Below, in pieces: positions 36,224-45,096 of a stretch of DNA of 64,000 bases. Numbering within the stretch: the stretch's first letter is position 1; each line of letters begins with the position of its first letter. A program made the position numbers and the translations under genes. The DNA is taken from NCBI RefSeq assembly GCF_000022545.1, contig NC_012883.1, forward strand, positions 1,728,276-1,792,275, read 5' to 3'. The DNA is from Thermococcus sibiricus MM 739. Lineage in GTDB: Archaea; Methanobacteriota_B; Thermococci; Thermococcales; Thermococcaceae. Below the pieces are notes generated by a model. The model made no database searches. It was given only the letters and a program-made list of their open reading frames with translations, and had not been told where the DNA came from.

Positions 36224-37618
36224 TCAGAGCCTATAAAACTCCTCAAGGTCCAAGAGCTTTCTCCCAATTATTGCCTCAATCGCAAAGAGGGCAGAACTTG
36301 CACACCCATCCACGCCGGAGCTAAGCTCTTGAGCTGAGTCGCCAGCAACGTAGAGGTTCTTTATTGGTGTCTCCGGGCCAAGTCTCCTCTCCCAGTACCA
36401 GTCAATAGTTCTCCCGATTCCGTCCACTATTGGGAACATGACCTCCGCCTTCCAGTCCCAGTCGTTCTCAAAGTCGAAGTTGGGAAAGAGGGCCTCTAAA
36501 TCAGCCACCATCTTTTTCGCCAGCTCCTTCTTGTTAGTTTTTTCATCAGCCAGAACCGCTATGCTTAGAGGGTAATTCCCCTCGGGGGCCTGCTTGAGTT
36601 CAGGACTCACTTCGTAGATGAGATAGTAGGAGTCCACGTTCTTGACCTCCGAGCGGGGCGCCATTATCCACGTCCCTATCGGCTTCTCCGTGAGGGGCCT
36701 CTTTGCGCCCCCTATGATGAGGAAGAGATTTGTGGCCTCTTTTTCTCCTTCTATAAGCCTCTCTGCGAACTCTTCGGGAAGGTTTCCCTCCTTTATCAGG
36801 CGAAGGAGGTAGTAGACGGGTGCCGCGAAGAGAACCCTTTTCGCTTGGATGGTCTTTTCACCGACCTTCAGCCCCTTAGCTTCTCCATTTTCAACGATTA
36901 TCTCGGTCACGTTTGTCCCGAGGTGCACCTCTCCGCCGTTTTCCTCTATCGTTTTCCTAAGGGCCTCCGCTATCGCCCCCACTCCTCCCTCCGCGGAAAA
37001 GAGGGGAGTCTTATAGCGTTTAATCCCCCTGAGGTAGGCCTTCATGCAGAGTATAAGATCCCCTGCGGAGTTCCTTTCGGTGTCTATTATCGTCTGGTAG
37101 CCCGCAACAAAGCCGTCCGTGAAGAGCTCCCTTGCGTTCTCATCGAATCCAAACTCATCGTAAAGCTCCTCCAGCGGCCTGTAGGCCCATTTTTCCATAA
37201 CCTCCCCAAAGCTAACCTTCTCTACGTAGGAGAGGAACTTCCTGAGCCTGAGCTTTGACCTTAGAGGTATCCATGGATAGGCCCTCAGCTGTTCCAAAAA
37301 CCCAACCGGCGGCTTGTGAAGCCTCCCGTTTTTGTAGAAGTAGGGCATGTTGAGGGGCACGAACTTGAAGTGCCTCTTCGCGCCCACCCTGTCGAGGATG
37401 AACTCGAGGTAGCTGTTGGTGGCGAAGACGTGGTGCCCAAAGTCAACGCGGTAGTCCTCTCTCTCCGCCCATCCCCACTCTTTTGGAGTTCTCGTGGCGG
37501 CCCTTCCACCAACGAAGCTGTTCCTTTCGAAAACCGCTACACGGTAGCCTTCCTTCGCAAGGAGAGAACCCGCAAGCAGGCCGGTAAAGCCCGCCCCAAC
37601 TATAGCAACGTCGTACAT
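36224..37618 (-). CDS. FAD-dependent oxidoreductase, phytoene desaturase-like
   Basis: A 464-residue flavoprotein. The dinucleotide-binding start is YDVAIVGAGFTGLLAGSLLA and is followed by ERNSFVGGRAATR, the GG-R-A/S motif of the carotenoid desaturase/amine oxidase family. The C-terminus holds NLYVAGDSAQELSSGVDGCA, the second FAD contact. The substrate is unknown. Polyprenyl or carotenoid-like compounds are possible. The start is ATG 37618 (site GGGTGTTTGAA). The gene is markedly GC-rich compared with the rest of the window, which points to acquisition by recombination from a higher-GC relative. Confidence 0.82.
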   Translation of the reverse strand: MYDVAIVGAGFTGLLAGSLLAKEGYRVAVFERNSFVGGRAATRTPKEWGWAEREDYRVDFGHHVFATNSYLEFILDRVGAKRHFKFVPLNMPYFYKNGRLHKPPVGFLEQLRAYPWIPLRSKLRLRKFLSYVEKVSFGEVMEKWAYRPLEELYDEFGFDENARELFTDGFVAGYQTIIDTERNSAGDLILCMKAYLRGIKRYKTPLFSAEGGVGAIAEALRKTIEENGGEVHLGTNVTEIIVENGEAKGLKVGEKTIQAKRVLFAAPVYYLLRLIKEGNLPEEFAERLIEGEKEATNLFLIIGGAKRPLTEKPIGTWIMAPRSEVKNVDSYYLIYEVSPELKQAPEGNYPLSIAVLADEKTNKKELAKKMVADLEALFPNFDFENDWDWKAEVMFPIVDGIGRTIDWYWERRLGPETPIKNLYVAGDSAQELSSGVDGCASSALFAIEAIIGRKLLDLEEFYRL

Positions 37619-37949
37619 TTCAAACACCCAAGGATTTAGGGTTTGCAGATATTTAACGCTTGTGATGAGTTAGCGGAGTTAAACTTTTTTCGTTCAGGGG
37701 AACGTTTGAGGGGCATTGGAAATAAGCTAAGGAAGTCCTACAAGTCGAAGATTGAGAAAACTACATAAATCCCAGAAAAACAGGGATTTTTCATATTGTT
37801 AGTTACCCCCCATTCTCATAAACACCACCACTAAAATTTGCAACGGATAATTACAAAAGACGATCTTTTTCTGGAGAAAGATGAGAAAGCAAAGAAAGAA
37901 TGAAAAATCTCAAGAAACAAATAACAAAACCATCAGCCCAACTCGTAAA
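37619..37949. other. Spacer with a possible decayed fragment and small hairpin
   Basis: About 330 bases with no intact gene. Bases 37685-37765 encode FFRSGERLRGIGNKLRKSYK and SKIEKTT in one plus-strand frame, which may be a relic but is too short to name. An inverted repeat AAATCCC...GGGATTT lies at about 37768-37790 and could be a weak terminator for the minus-strand cluster. Confidence 0.35.
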
Positions 37950-38198
37950 TTATTGGGTTTTCTCTTGAAATTTTTCCTCCTTAGGTCGAGAAGAACTCAA
38001 TAGCTCCATTATTATAATAAACAAAACTGAAACGAGGTAAATAGCCAGAAGATTTCTGAATTTTTCTGCTGGCGGCACTGCATGAGTTGCTACCGAGTGG
38101 GGAAGAAGCTGCAATATCCCATACCCAATTATGGCAAACCCAATAACAATAACCAACACAACACCGAAAATCAGTTCCCTTGTAACCCCCGAGGACAT
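37950..38198 (-). CDS. Small membrane protein of the molybdoenzyme-like cluster
   Basis: An 82-residue protein with two membrane helices (LIFGVVLVIVIGFAIIGYGI and LLAIYLVSVLFIIIMELL) and a basic, acidic-mixed tail (RPKEEKFQEKTQ). I do not recognise the family. It is the last gene of a minus-strand run of membrane proteins around a sulfite-oxidase-fold protein, 46 bases after its neighbour. It may be a small subunit of a membrane redox complex; this is inferred from context only. Confidence 0.6.
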   Translation of the reverse strand: MSSGVTRELIFGVVLVIVIGFAIIGYGILQLLPHSVATHAVPPAEKFRNLLAIYLVSVLFIIIMELLSSSRPKEEKFQEKTQ

Positions 38199-38244
38199 TC
38201 AGACCACCAAGAAATGTTGAGTACTAAAAAACAAAAAAATTACT

Positions 38245-38586
38245 CTAAAAAATTTCCCCAAGTTCTGTTATTGTTGCTACCCACAGTGCATAGATGACAA
38301 TAAACAAGAGCAGATAGCCCAAGAAGAGCCTCAACCTTTGGTTTCTTATTTTCTTAAGCCCAAAAATCTCAAAGCCAGCATAGGAGTGAACAAGGAGCAA
38401 AACGGTGAAGCCGTATCTTATGAGCCGATACGAGTGAAGCGTTGGGGCATTCTGGTATGAGACCAAGCCAAAAGTAAAGGTCGAGATGGTTCTAGGGCTT
38501 ACAATCCCATATCCAGTGATAACAAGGATCACAGAAAAAATAAAAAGCGGAACCGCCGTAAGTTCCACAATCTTGAATGCCCTCAT
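38245..38586 (-). CDS. Membrane protein, possible cytochrome b-like partner of the molybdoenzyme-like protein
   Basis: A 113-residue protein with three membrane helices (VPLFIFSVILVITGYGIV, RYGFTVLLLVHSYAGFEIF, LRLFLGYLLLFIVIYALWVA). Two histidines flank or lie within helices (TLHSYRL and LLVHSYAGF), as would be needed to ligate haem. Haem binding is speculative. The start overlaps the stop of the upstream gene by four bases (ATGA), which ties the two products together. The pairing of a soluble redox protein and a small membrane partner is reminiscent of MsrPQ-like arrangements. Confidence 0.65.
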   Translation of the reverse strand: MRAFKIVELTAVPLFIFSVILVITGYGIVSPRTISTFTFGLVSYQNAPTLHSYRLIRYGFTVLLLVHSYAGFEIFGLKKIRNQRLRLFLGYLLLFIVIYALWVATITELGEIF

Positions 38587-39212
38587 GGCTTTTCACCGAT
38601 GTATGCATCATCCGGATAGCCTTCACTCTCGTAAGTCCCTAAGAAGTTGTAATCCACAACTTCTATTTTCACAAGGTACTTTATCCACTTGTACCCCCAC
38701 ATTCCAGGGGCTATAAGCCGTGGCTCAATGGGTTTGTTGTTGAACTCATAGGCAATTATGAGCTCATCATTTGTAAGTGCTTCCTCAAGGGTAAGATCGG
38801 TGGTGAACCCATCTCTGGCGTAAAATGCCACTTTTATTGCTCCATCTTTTACTCCTGCTTGCTCTAGAATATAAGACAACTTAACTCCCTTCCACAACCC
38901 TTGTTTTCTAGCCTTTCCAGGATAGGCAACGCAATAAAGCTCAGAAAAAACCGCTGTTTGCGGCATCTCCTTAAGTTGTGAGAGAGTTATGTTCATAGGC
39001 TTTTCAACTAATCCAGTAACTTCGATCACCCATTCCTCAGAAGCATTCAAAACTTCGGGGCTGGATGAGCTTACCTCTGAAAAATTCTCGGTTTTGGGAG
39101 AGGCAGTTGAAGAAGGAGTAGTATTAATGCTGTTCCACCTTGCCACTGTAAATACTACCAAAAAAGCAAGAAAAATTGCACTTATGAAGAGTTTTTTCTT
39201 CAAAGGGCCCAC
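38583..39212 (-). CDS. Secreted/membrane-anchored sulfite oxidase-fold (molybdopterin-binding type) protein
   Basis: A 209-residue protein. An N-terminal hydrophobic anchor (KLFISAIFLAFLVVFTVARW) precedes a Ser/Thr-rich linker and an oxidoreductase molybdopterin-binding domain: EWVIEVTGLVEKPMNITLSQ, LYCVAYPGKARKQGLWKGVK with Cys94 in the position of the metal-ligand cysteine, and GMWGYKWIKYLVKIEVVDY. The cofactor could be tungsten in this group. No twin-arginine motif is seen (KKK instead), which is odd for an externally located pterin enzyme. GTG 39212 is the longest start; TTG 39203 fits GGTGGGCCC better. Confidence 0.75.
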   Translation of the reverse strand: MGPLKKKLFISAIFLAFLVVFTVARWNSINTTPSSTASPKTENFSEVSSSSPEVLNASEEWVIEVTGLVEKPMNITLSQLKEMPQTAVFSELYCVAYPGKARKQGLWKGVKLSYILEQAGVKDGAIKVAFYARDGFTTDLTLEEALTNDELIIAYEFNNKPIEPRLIAPGMWGYKWIKYLVKIEVVDYNFLGTYESEGYPDDAYIGEKP

Positions 39213-39304
39213 CGTTTTTTGATAAGGGAAAGAAAGTTATAATCTTAACTGGACATTATTGGGAAGTTGGAATTTGACCAATGCAACAGTGAAAAGGATA
39301 CCCT

Positions 39305-39694
39305 CTACGCTCTGCCAAGAGAGTTGTGGACATGTTTTAAAACCAGTATAAACCCAACCACTGCACTCAAATACCAGGGAAGAACGAAGAGTGTTAATCC
39401 CAGTGAAGTTCCGCTTAAAGCGGCATAAGGCAACTCAAAAACGAGTGCCATGATAAAATAAGCAAAGAGAAGTTTTACAGGAAAGAACCCCTTCCGCAGT
39501 ATCATTATGAGATAAACTTCCAGGGCGCCCATGAGGAGAATGTAGCCGGGGATGGTGAACCTCGGCAGGGGTAGCTTCATGAGAAGGGGAGCGTTGTAAA
39601 AGAGCACTATTCCGAGAATATCCATAGCTGAGATGAATCGAAAGGCGAGCCTGAACATTAGTAAGAAGGAGAACCAGGTTTTATCCAGATCCAT
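39305..39694 (-). CDS. Membrane protein, paralogue of the 40.1-40.5 kb gene
   Basis: A 129-residue protein with four or five membrane helices. It shares LxLAFRF, a PLLxKxP segment and VLPWYLSAxxGxxxxLK with the gene ending at 40116, so the two are paralogues. The start is ATG 39694 (site GGGGGTGTACCTC). It overlaps the tail of the preceding, apparently frameshifted membrane gene. It is part of the same-strand cluster leading to the molybdoenzyme-like protein. Function is unknown. Confidence 0.7.
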   Translation of the reverse strand: MDLDKTWFSFLLMFRLAFRFISAMDILGIVLFYNAPLLMKLPLPRFTIPGYILLMGALEVYLIMILRKGFFPVKLLFAYFIMALVFELPYAALSGTSLGLTLFVLPWYLSAVVGFILVLKHVHNSLGRA

Positions 39695-40021
39695 GAGGTA
39701 CACCCCCGGAGCTCTTTCCCAAAAACCAGAGAATTATACTCCCTCCAATCCCTATCAAAGGCAGAGAGTAAAGAGCCTTGAAACCAATGGTGATATCCAA
39801 CAGGAGAAGGAGAATAAAACATAGCAGAGATACTAGGATTCCCCTATTTTCATCCAAGAAAAATTCATAGAGGCCATAAAGGGAAGCACCGCAGAAACCA
39901 AGTATATAACTGTCTGCCAGAGGGGAAGACCCGTAAGGAGAGGAAAAATCACCCAGATAATCATGGCATGGCAAAGGAGGAGCAAAGATAAAAGAACCTT
40001 TAAAGGGGTTTTCAGCTCCAT
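39681..40021 (-). pseudogene. Membrane protein gene with a likely one-base frameshift
   Basis: From ATG 40021 (site GGAGTGGTGTACATT) the frame encodes MELKTPLKVLLSLLLLCHAM and further helices to VLPFMASMNF, then stops at 39833. Another frame continues FFLDENRGILVSLLCFILLL and LLDITIGFKALYSLPLIGIG to 39681. Adding one T to the T5 run near 39858 joins them into a 113-residue protein with four helices. As both halves are hydrophobic and contiguous, I treat them as one gene with a frameshift or sequencing error. Confidence 0.65.
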
Positions 40022-40115
40022 AATGTACACCACTCCTTCTTGCTCATACGAGGATTTGAATCCACAGTATCTATCATGTGATCCCCTACGTTGCCTAAAT
40101 AATTTCTCCTCACAC

Positions 40116-40553
40116 TCACAGCCTCCTAGAAAGTAGTTTTAGAGAAATCACCAAACCCGCAAGGGCGCTGAGATACCATGGAAGGACAAAGAGAAATATA
40201 CCATCAAAATACCCGGTTAATAGCCCTTTAAACGGGGCATACGGAAATTCAAGCACTGTAGCTGTACCAAAATATACCAAGAGGGATTTTAACGGTAAAT
40301 TCTCTTTTCTTAATGTCCAAAGTAGGCCAACTTCAATGAAGAACATTCCTAGAAGATACGGAAGCAAAAAACCATGCGGCATTTTTGATAACAGAGGGAT
40401 ATTTAAGAAGAAAACTGGAAATAACTCTAAATCCAGAAAAATCAAAAAACGAAAGGCAAGTCTCAAGGCTATTAGGAGGGGAAGCCAAACTTCAAGGTTC
40501 TCCCACTTCTGGGTACTCCCAAACAACGAAGATACTGAAGGCTTCAGTCCCAT
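40116..40553 (-). CDS. Membrane protein, first gene of the membrane cluster
   Basis: A 145-residue protein with about four or five helices: LPLLIALRLAFRFLIFLDLE, LFPVFFLNIPLL, LLPYLLGMFFIEVGLLWTLR and FDGIFLFVLPWYLSALAGLV. It is paralogous to the 39.3-39.7 kb gene. The start is ATG 40553 (site GAGGGTGTGGATTTC). I do not recognise the family. It opens the minus-strand run that ends at 37950. Confidence 0.68.
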   Translation of the reverse strand: MGLKPSVSSLFGSTQKWENLEVWLPLLIALRLAFRFLIFLDLELFPVFFLNIPLLSKMPHGFLLPYLLGMFFIEVGLLWTLRKENLPLKSLLVYFGTATVLEFPYAPFKGLLTGYFDGIFLFVLPWYLSALAGLVISLKLLSRRL

Positions 40554-40607
40554 GAAATCCACACCCTCGCCCCCTTAAGTTACAAATTAATGATGCCCAA
40601 CAAATAA

Positions 40608-41171
40608 CTAGACAACTCTCAAAGCCCTCTCGTAGTCCCTCTCTGAGTACAGCACGAGATAGACCTTCTCAAGGTTCCCCGCTTCCTTCCCAAACTCTTC
40701 CAATACTTCCCTGAAAGTCTTCACAACCTCTTCGAAGGGACACCCATAGATACCCGCACTTATAGCTGGAAATGCTATACTTTTAACCCCAAGTTCCTCG
40801 GCCTTTTTCAAAGCCCCTAAAATAGCCTTCTTGAGCTTTTCCTTCTTATCCTCATCCCATTTACCTCCACAGTAAGGCCCAACCGTGTGGATGACGTACC
40901 TTATGCCGTACTGCTCCATTTTCATTGCAGGGGTTACAACGACTTCTCCGTGTTCAATCCAACCCCTTCCAATCTGCTCTCTCATAGCCTCCTTGCTTAT
41001 TCTTATGTATTCTCTAACATCTCCAGAGGCCGCTTTTGCTATTGCGTAAGCAACTCCACCACCGTGTTCAAGATATTTGTTCGCGGCATTTACTATTGCC
41101 TCAGCTGGAAAACGTGTTATGTCTCCTTGGGCCACTTTAAATGTGAGAGACCCAAAAGTCAACTCACTCAT
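40608..41171 (-). CDS. Macrodomain protein (ADP-ribose-binding hydrolase)
   Basis: A 187-residue macrodomain with the ADP-ribose-binding segments VNAANKYLEHGGGVAYAIAK and FPAISAGIYGCPFEEVV. Such proteins hydrolyse O-acetyl-ADP-ribose, ADP-ribose-1''-phosphate or protein-linked ADP-ribose. The actual substrate cannot be told. The start is ATG 41171 (site GGTGGAAAGC). It is downstream of the MTA deaminase gene on the same strand with a 41-base gap. Confidence 0.9.
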   Translation of the reverse strand: MSELTFGSLTFKVAQGDITRFPAEAIVNAANKYLEHGGGVAYAIAKAASGDVREYIRISKEAMREQIGRGWIEHGEVVVTPAMKMEQYGIRYVIHTVGPYCGGKWDEDKKEKLKKAILGALKKAEELGVKSIAFPAISAGIYGCPFEEVVKTFREVLEEFGKEAGNLEKVYLVLYSERDYERALRVV

Positions 41172-41212
41172 GCTTTCCACCCCATAGAAATAGGTCTCAA
41201 AAAGATAAAAGG

Positions 41213-42487
41213 TTAGCGAAGTTTATCGACTATCTTCTGTACCTTATCCAAGATTTTTTCCTCATCAATCGTCAAAACTTCGCGATCTAGCATGACTACT
41301 TTTCCGTCCACTATTGTTGTTTCCACATCATTACCATTGGCCGAATATACTATATGGGAAATTATATTAGTTATCGGCCTTAGGTGAGGCTTGTTAAAAT
41401 CAATAACAATAACATCTGCAAGAGCTCCTTCTTTTATGACTCCGGCGTTTAACCTAAGGGCCTTTGCCCCGTTTTGAGTTGCCATCTTGAAAACAGTTTT
41501 TGCATCGGCAAGGGTTGGGTTGAGGGTGTGCACCTTGTGAAGAAGGGCTGCAAGTTTCATCTCCTCTATCATGTCCAGATTGTTGTTGCTTGCTGCTCCG
41601 TCTGTCCCTAAGGCAACGTTAACACCCGCCTTAAGGAGCTTTTCCAAAGACATGACTCCACTACCAAGCTTCATGTTGCTTGCAGGGTTGTGCACTATTG
41701 TCACATCTCTTTTGGCAAGAATTTCAATTTCTTTGTCAGTCAACCAAACCCCATGAGCTGCTATGACGTCATTTTTTAGAAATCCCAACTCATCCAATAA
41801 TTCCACTGGAGTTTTACCATATTTTTCCTTTATCTGCTTTACTTCATCCTTTGTTTCACTCAAATGTATTGTTATCATTTTTCCGGTTTCATCGGCCTTT
41901 TCTCTGACCCAAGTCAAGAGTTTGGGTGAACATGTATATGGAGCGTGAGGACCAAATAGAAATTCTACCCTTGGAGAACTTAGGCTTTCAATAAATTTTA
42001 AAAGCTTAAGAGTTTCTCTAATCTCAATGCTCCTCTTTTCTTCATCTCCCAGATCGACCATTCCATAGCTCAGATAGGCCCTCAAACCAATCTCCTCAAC
42101 AGCCTTAGCAACTTCTTCCATGTGAAAGTACATATCCACAAATGTTGTAGTGCCTGTTTTTATCATTTCAAGAGTGCCAAGAAGAGCCCCCCAATAAATA
42201 TGAACTCTCTTAAGCTTTTTCTCGACGGGCCATACATAGTTCTGAAGCCACTCCATTAATGAGATATCATCGGCAAGGCCCCTTAAAAGAACCATTGGAG
42301 AATGTGTATGGGCGTTTATAAATCCGGGAGAAATAACCCTTCCCTTAGCATCTATTACATGATCTGCTGACTTGGTCAGATCCTTTCCAATTTTAGATAT
42401 TTTGTTGTTCTCAATGTAAATATCAGCCTTGATGATTTTCAGACTATCCCCATAAATCACATACCCATTTTTAATTAGAATACTCAT
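41213..42487 (-). CDS. mtaD: 5-methylthioadenosine/S-adenosylhomocysteine deaminase
   Basis: A 424-residue metal-dependent amidohydrolase. The metal ligands are HTHS (in GFINAHTHSPMVLLRGLADD), HLSETKDE, the AHGVWL histidine and the Asp of GTDGAASNNNLDM. The ADDISLMEWLQNYVWPVEKK segment is typical of the MtaD/SAH deaminase group. It deaminates methylthioadenosine or S-adenosylhomocysteine to the inosine form. Its neighbour is MTA phosphorylase, which supports a role in methylthioadenosine salvage. Confidence 0.88.
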   Translation of the reverse strand: MSILIKNGYVIYGDSLKIIKADIYIENNKISKIGKDLTKSADHVIDAKGRVISPGFINAHTHSPMVLLRGLADDISLMEWLQNYVWPVEKKLKRVHIYWGALLGTLEMIKTGTTTFVDMYFHMEEVAKAVEEIGLRAYLSYGMVDLGDEEKRSIEIRETLKLLKFIESLSSPRVEFLFGPHAPYTCSPKLLTWVREKADETGKMITIHLSETKDEVKQIKEKYGKTPVELLDELGFLKNDVIAAHGVWLTDKEIEILAKRDVTIVHNPASNMKLGSGVMSLEKLLKAGVNVALGTDGAASNNNLDMIEEMKLAALLHKVHTLNPTLADAKTVFKMATQNGAKALRLNAGVIKEGALADVIVIDFNKPHLRPITNIISHIVYSANGNDVETTIVDGKVVMLDREVLTIDEEKILDKVQKIVDKLR

Positions 42488-42538
42488 GAGACCACCCTAC
42501 AAATTTAGAAGCCAAAAATTAATAAAATTTTAGAAAAA

Positions 42539-43312
42539 TTAAACGAATGCTGTCTTAAGGACATCAGCACAGCCACACTTTCTCTCTCCAGGTATTTTTG
42601 GAATTCCTGCCTTTAAGAGCTTCCTAACCTTCTCGTTGTTCTCTTGCATGACCTTTATAACCTCTTGAGCGTCTACCGGCTTCTCGGCCCAAACATCATA
42701 GTCTGTAACAGCAGCTATGTTTGTGTAACACATTCCAAGTTCTCTCGCGAGAACAACCTCTGGAACAAGGGTCATCCCAATTATGTGAGCAAATTGTCTG
42801 AACATCATTGACTCAGCCCTTGTTGAGAATCTTGGCCCTTCAATGCATACATAGGTCCCCTTCTCATGAACTGGGATGTTTAGTTCTTTGGCAGTTTCAT
42901 AGAAAATTTTCCTCATTTCTGGGCAGAATGGGTCTGCCATGCTGAAATGGGCCACTCTAGGGCCATTGTAGAATGTGTAATCTCTCTTCTTCGTGAAGTC
43001 TATAAATTGATCCGTTATAACTATATCCCCCGGTTTGTATTCCTCTTTAAGGGATCCAACAGCAGTGATACCAATTATCCTCTCAACGCCTACCTCCTTA
43101 AGAGCCCATATGTTTGCCCTGTATGGGACTTCGTGTGGAGGGAACTCATGATTCTTTCCATGTCTGGGAATAAAAGCTACTTCCACACCCTCTATCTCTC
43201 CTATTTCCACTGGAGCCGAGGGTCTTCCATATGGCGTATGTACTTTTACTGTCTCTTTTGGCTCAAATACACCATAAACACCGGATCCACCAATAATTCC
43301 TATTCTTGGCAT
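42539..43312 (-). CDS. mtnP: 5'-methylthioadenosine phosphorylase
   Basis: A 257-residue PNP-family enzyme that splits methylthioadenosine into adenine and methylthioribose-1-phosphate. The phosphate and nucleoside contacts are seen in [40 protein letters not shown] and [19 protein letters not shown]. The C-terminal CGC motif ([10 protein letters not shown]) matches the disulfide pair known in the Pyrococcus enzyme. The start ATG 43312 follows GGTGATGTCAA. It lies upstream of the deaminase gene on the same strand. Confidence 0.93.
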   Translation of the reverse strand: MPRIGIIGGSGVYGVFEPKETVKVHTPYGRPSAPVEIGEIEGVEVAFIPRHGKNHEFPPHEVPYRANIWALKEVGVERIIGITAVGSLKEEYKPGDIVITDQFIDFTKKRDYTFYNGPRVAHFSMADPFCPEMRKIFYETAKELNIPVHEKGTYVCIEGPRFSTRAESMMFRQFAHIIGMTLVPEVVLARELGMCYTNIAAVTDYDVWAEKPVDAQEVIKVMQENNEKVRKLLKAGIPKIPGERKCGCADVLKTAFV

Positions 43313-43414
43313 TTGACATCACCAAAATAGAAATCTTGGATGGAGCTATTTAAGGGTTGTCTCCCTTGGACACCAAAGTGCCAACCTGAAGAATGCTAAA
43401 TAAAAATAAAAAAC

Positions 43415-44164
43415 TCATTTTGGAGCAACTTCAGATGTTAATTTTATTGATACTGCAACAGACCCCATACCTAAGAGCAAAGAGATTATCCAGAACTCAA
43501 CAGGAGCCCCACCGAGTAATAGGATCTCTCGAAGGCCAACGACGTGATATGTCAATGGGTTAATTTTTCCTAAAAATTCTATCCACATAGGAGCAGAGCC
43601 TTTGAGATAAAATACAGGAGCAGTGAAGATTGTTGGCAGATTAAGTAGAGCAAAAAGCATGTTTCTTGTTAATTCCCCTCTCATCTTTACCCCAATTATT
43701 ATGCCCATGCTTATCCAAAACACCGTTGAGACTAACAAATAGAGTACAAATTGAAGCAACGTTGCAGAAGATAGATACAAATTAAGGAACAGAACTCCCA
43801 CAAACACCAGGAATAAGGACACCAAGATAACTACAGTGCTCTCCACTAATACCTTCGCAAGAATATAACCACTCAAACTTCCCCCTCCGAGAAGGGATGT
43901 TCGTATTATCCCAAATCTAACATCATTAAATGTTGTCGAGCTAACAACAGGATAAGAATAAAATATTTGAATTGCAATAATACCTGGAAGAACATAAAGG
44001 AGATAGCTTATGGTCTTTCCATGATACTCAAAATTCACGGTTCTCGATAATGAGAATGCAAAAAACAGAAAGTACAGGATTGGGGTTAAAAATTGTGATA
44101 TAAACCCTCCTATTGCCTCTTTCTTTAATGATATCTCCCTGTATACGAACCCATAGAGCCTCAT
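43415..44164 (-). CDS. ABC-2 type permease of the putative peptide-modification cluster
   Basis: A 249-residue integral membrane protein with six helices (for example ISQFLTPILYFLFFAFSLSR, LVESTVVILVSLFLVFVGVL and PVEFWIISLLLGMGSVAVSI). It has the ABC-2 pattern with a long first cytoplasmic stretch. The start overlaps the ATPase stop by four bases (ATGA). It most likely forms the export channel for the modified peptide encoded upstream, or provides self-protection. It is the last gene of the operon. Confidence 0.85.
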   Translation of the reverse strand: MRLYGFVYREISLKKEAIGGFISQFLTPILYFLFFAFSLSRTVNFEYHGKTISYLLYVLPGIIAIQIFYSYPVVSSTTFNDVRFGIIRTSLLGGGSLSGYILAKVLVESTVVILVSLFLVFVGVLFLNLYLSSATLLQFVLYLLVSTVFWISMGIIIGVKMRGELTRNMLFALLNLPTIFTAPVFYLKGSAPMWIEFLGKINPLTYHVVGLREILLLGGAPVEFWIISLLLGMGSVAVSIKLTSEVAPK

Positions 44165-45096
44165 TTTTCAATCCCCCCAATGAGCTTTATAAATCCATCA
44201 AGCAATGTCTCCTCCTTAACAACAATTTGAGTAATATCAAAACCGATATCTCGCAAGAACAGGAGAAGTTCATAAAATGCCAATTTATCTTCCAGCTCTA
44301 CAGTATCTTTTCCAATAATTTTCCCTAAGTTGTTGCGTTTGAGATAATTAGACAGCATTCCCATAAGTTGAGGGAATAATTCCTTTTTGAACGTCACCAT
44401 GACTTTACCGGCATAAACATGTTTGAATTCTCTAAGAGTTGTATGAAGGATTATCCTTCCTTTATGTATGAAAACTATCTCATCAGATAGACTCTCAACT
44501 TCCGCCATGTCGTTAGTTGTTAGGACGAAATAGTATCCCTCCTTACTCATTTCACGAATGAGATCCCAGGTAATCTTTTTCCCGATGGGATCTAGTCCTA
44601 AGGTTGGCTCGTCTATAAATATTAATTTACTTCTTGGATCTAAGAAAGCCCTAGCTAATTGTGTCCTTCGTCTTAATCCTCCAGACAGTTCAAGTACTCT
44701 TTTATGCTGATGCTCAGTTAAACCAAACATTTCAACAATATCATCTAAGCGTTTCTCAAGTTCGTTCTTTGGAATTCCCCGTATTATACCATAGAATTTT
44801 AAATTCGTCCTGACAGAAAGCAGAACATCAAGCTCTAAATCTTGAGCACATAATGATATCATTTCTCTAATTTTCTTTTTATCTTTAACTACATCAAGAC
44901 CGAAGATTTTAGCCATGCCTTTTTGGGGTTTAAATGTAGTCGTTAGTATATTAACTAAAGTGGTCTTTCCAGCCCCATTAGGTCCCAGAATTGAAAGTAT
45001 GCCACTGGAGATATCTGTGCTTAAGTTTATGTCACTCAACGCATAGTCTCTTCCATCATAGGAAAAACTTAGGTTGCTAATTTCTAACAATGGCAT
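44161..45096 (-). CDS. ABC transporter ATP-binding protein of the peptide cluster
   Basis: A 311-residue ATPase: Walker A GPNGAGKTTL, signature LSGGLRRRTQLARAF and Walker B LIFIDEPTLGLDP. The C-terminal 90 residues (VMVTFKKELFPQLMGMLSNY ...) are the extra domain typical of ABC-2 export ATPases. The start is ATG 45096 with GAGGTGGTAGTG ahead; longer starts would lie inside the radical SAM gene, which it overlaps by 20 bases. It pairs with the permease immediately downstream. Confidence 0.9.
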   Translation of the reverse strand: MPLLEISNLSFSYDGRDYALSDINLSTDISSGILSILGPNGAGKTTLVNILTTTFKPQKGMAKIFGLDVVKDKKKIREMISLCAQDLELDVLLSVRTNLKFYGIIRGIPKNELEKRLDDIVEMFGLTEHQHKRVLELSGGLRRRTQLARAFLDPRSKLIFIDEPTLGLDPIGKKITWDLIREMSKEGYYFVLTTNDMAEVESLSDEIVFIHKGRIILHTTLREFKHVYAGKVMVTFKKELFPQLMGMLSNYLKRNNLGKIIGKDTVELEDKLAFYELLLFLRDIGFDITQIVVKEETLLDGFIKLIGGIEK

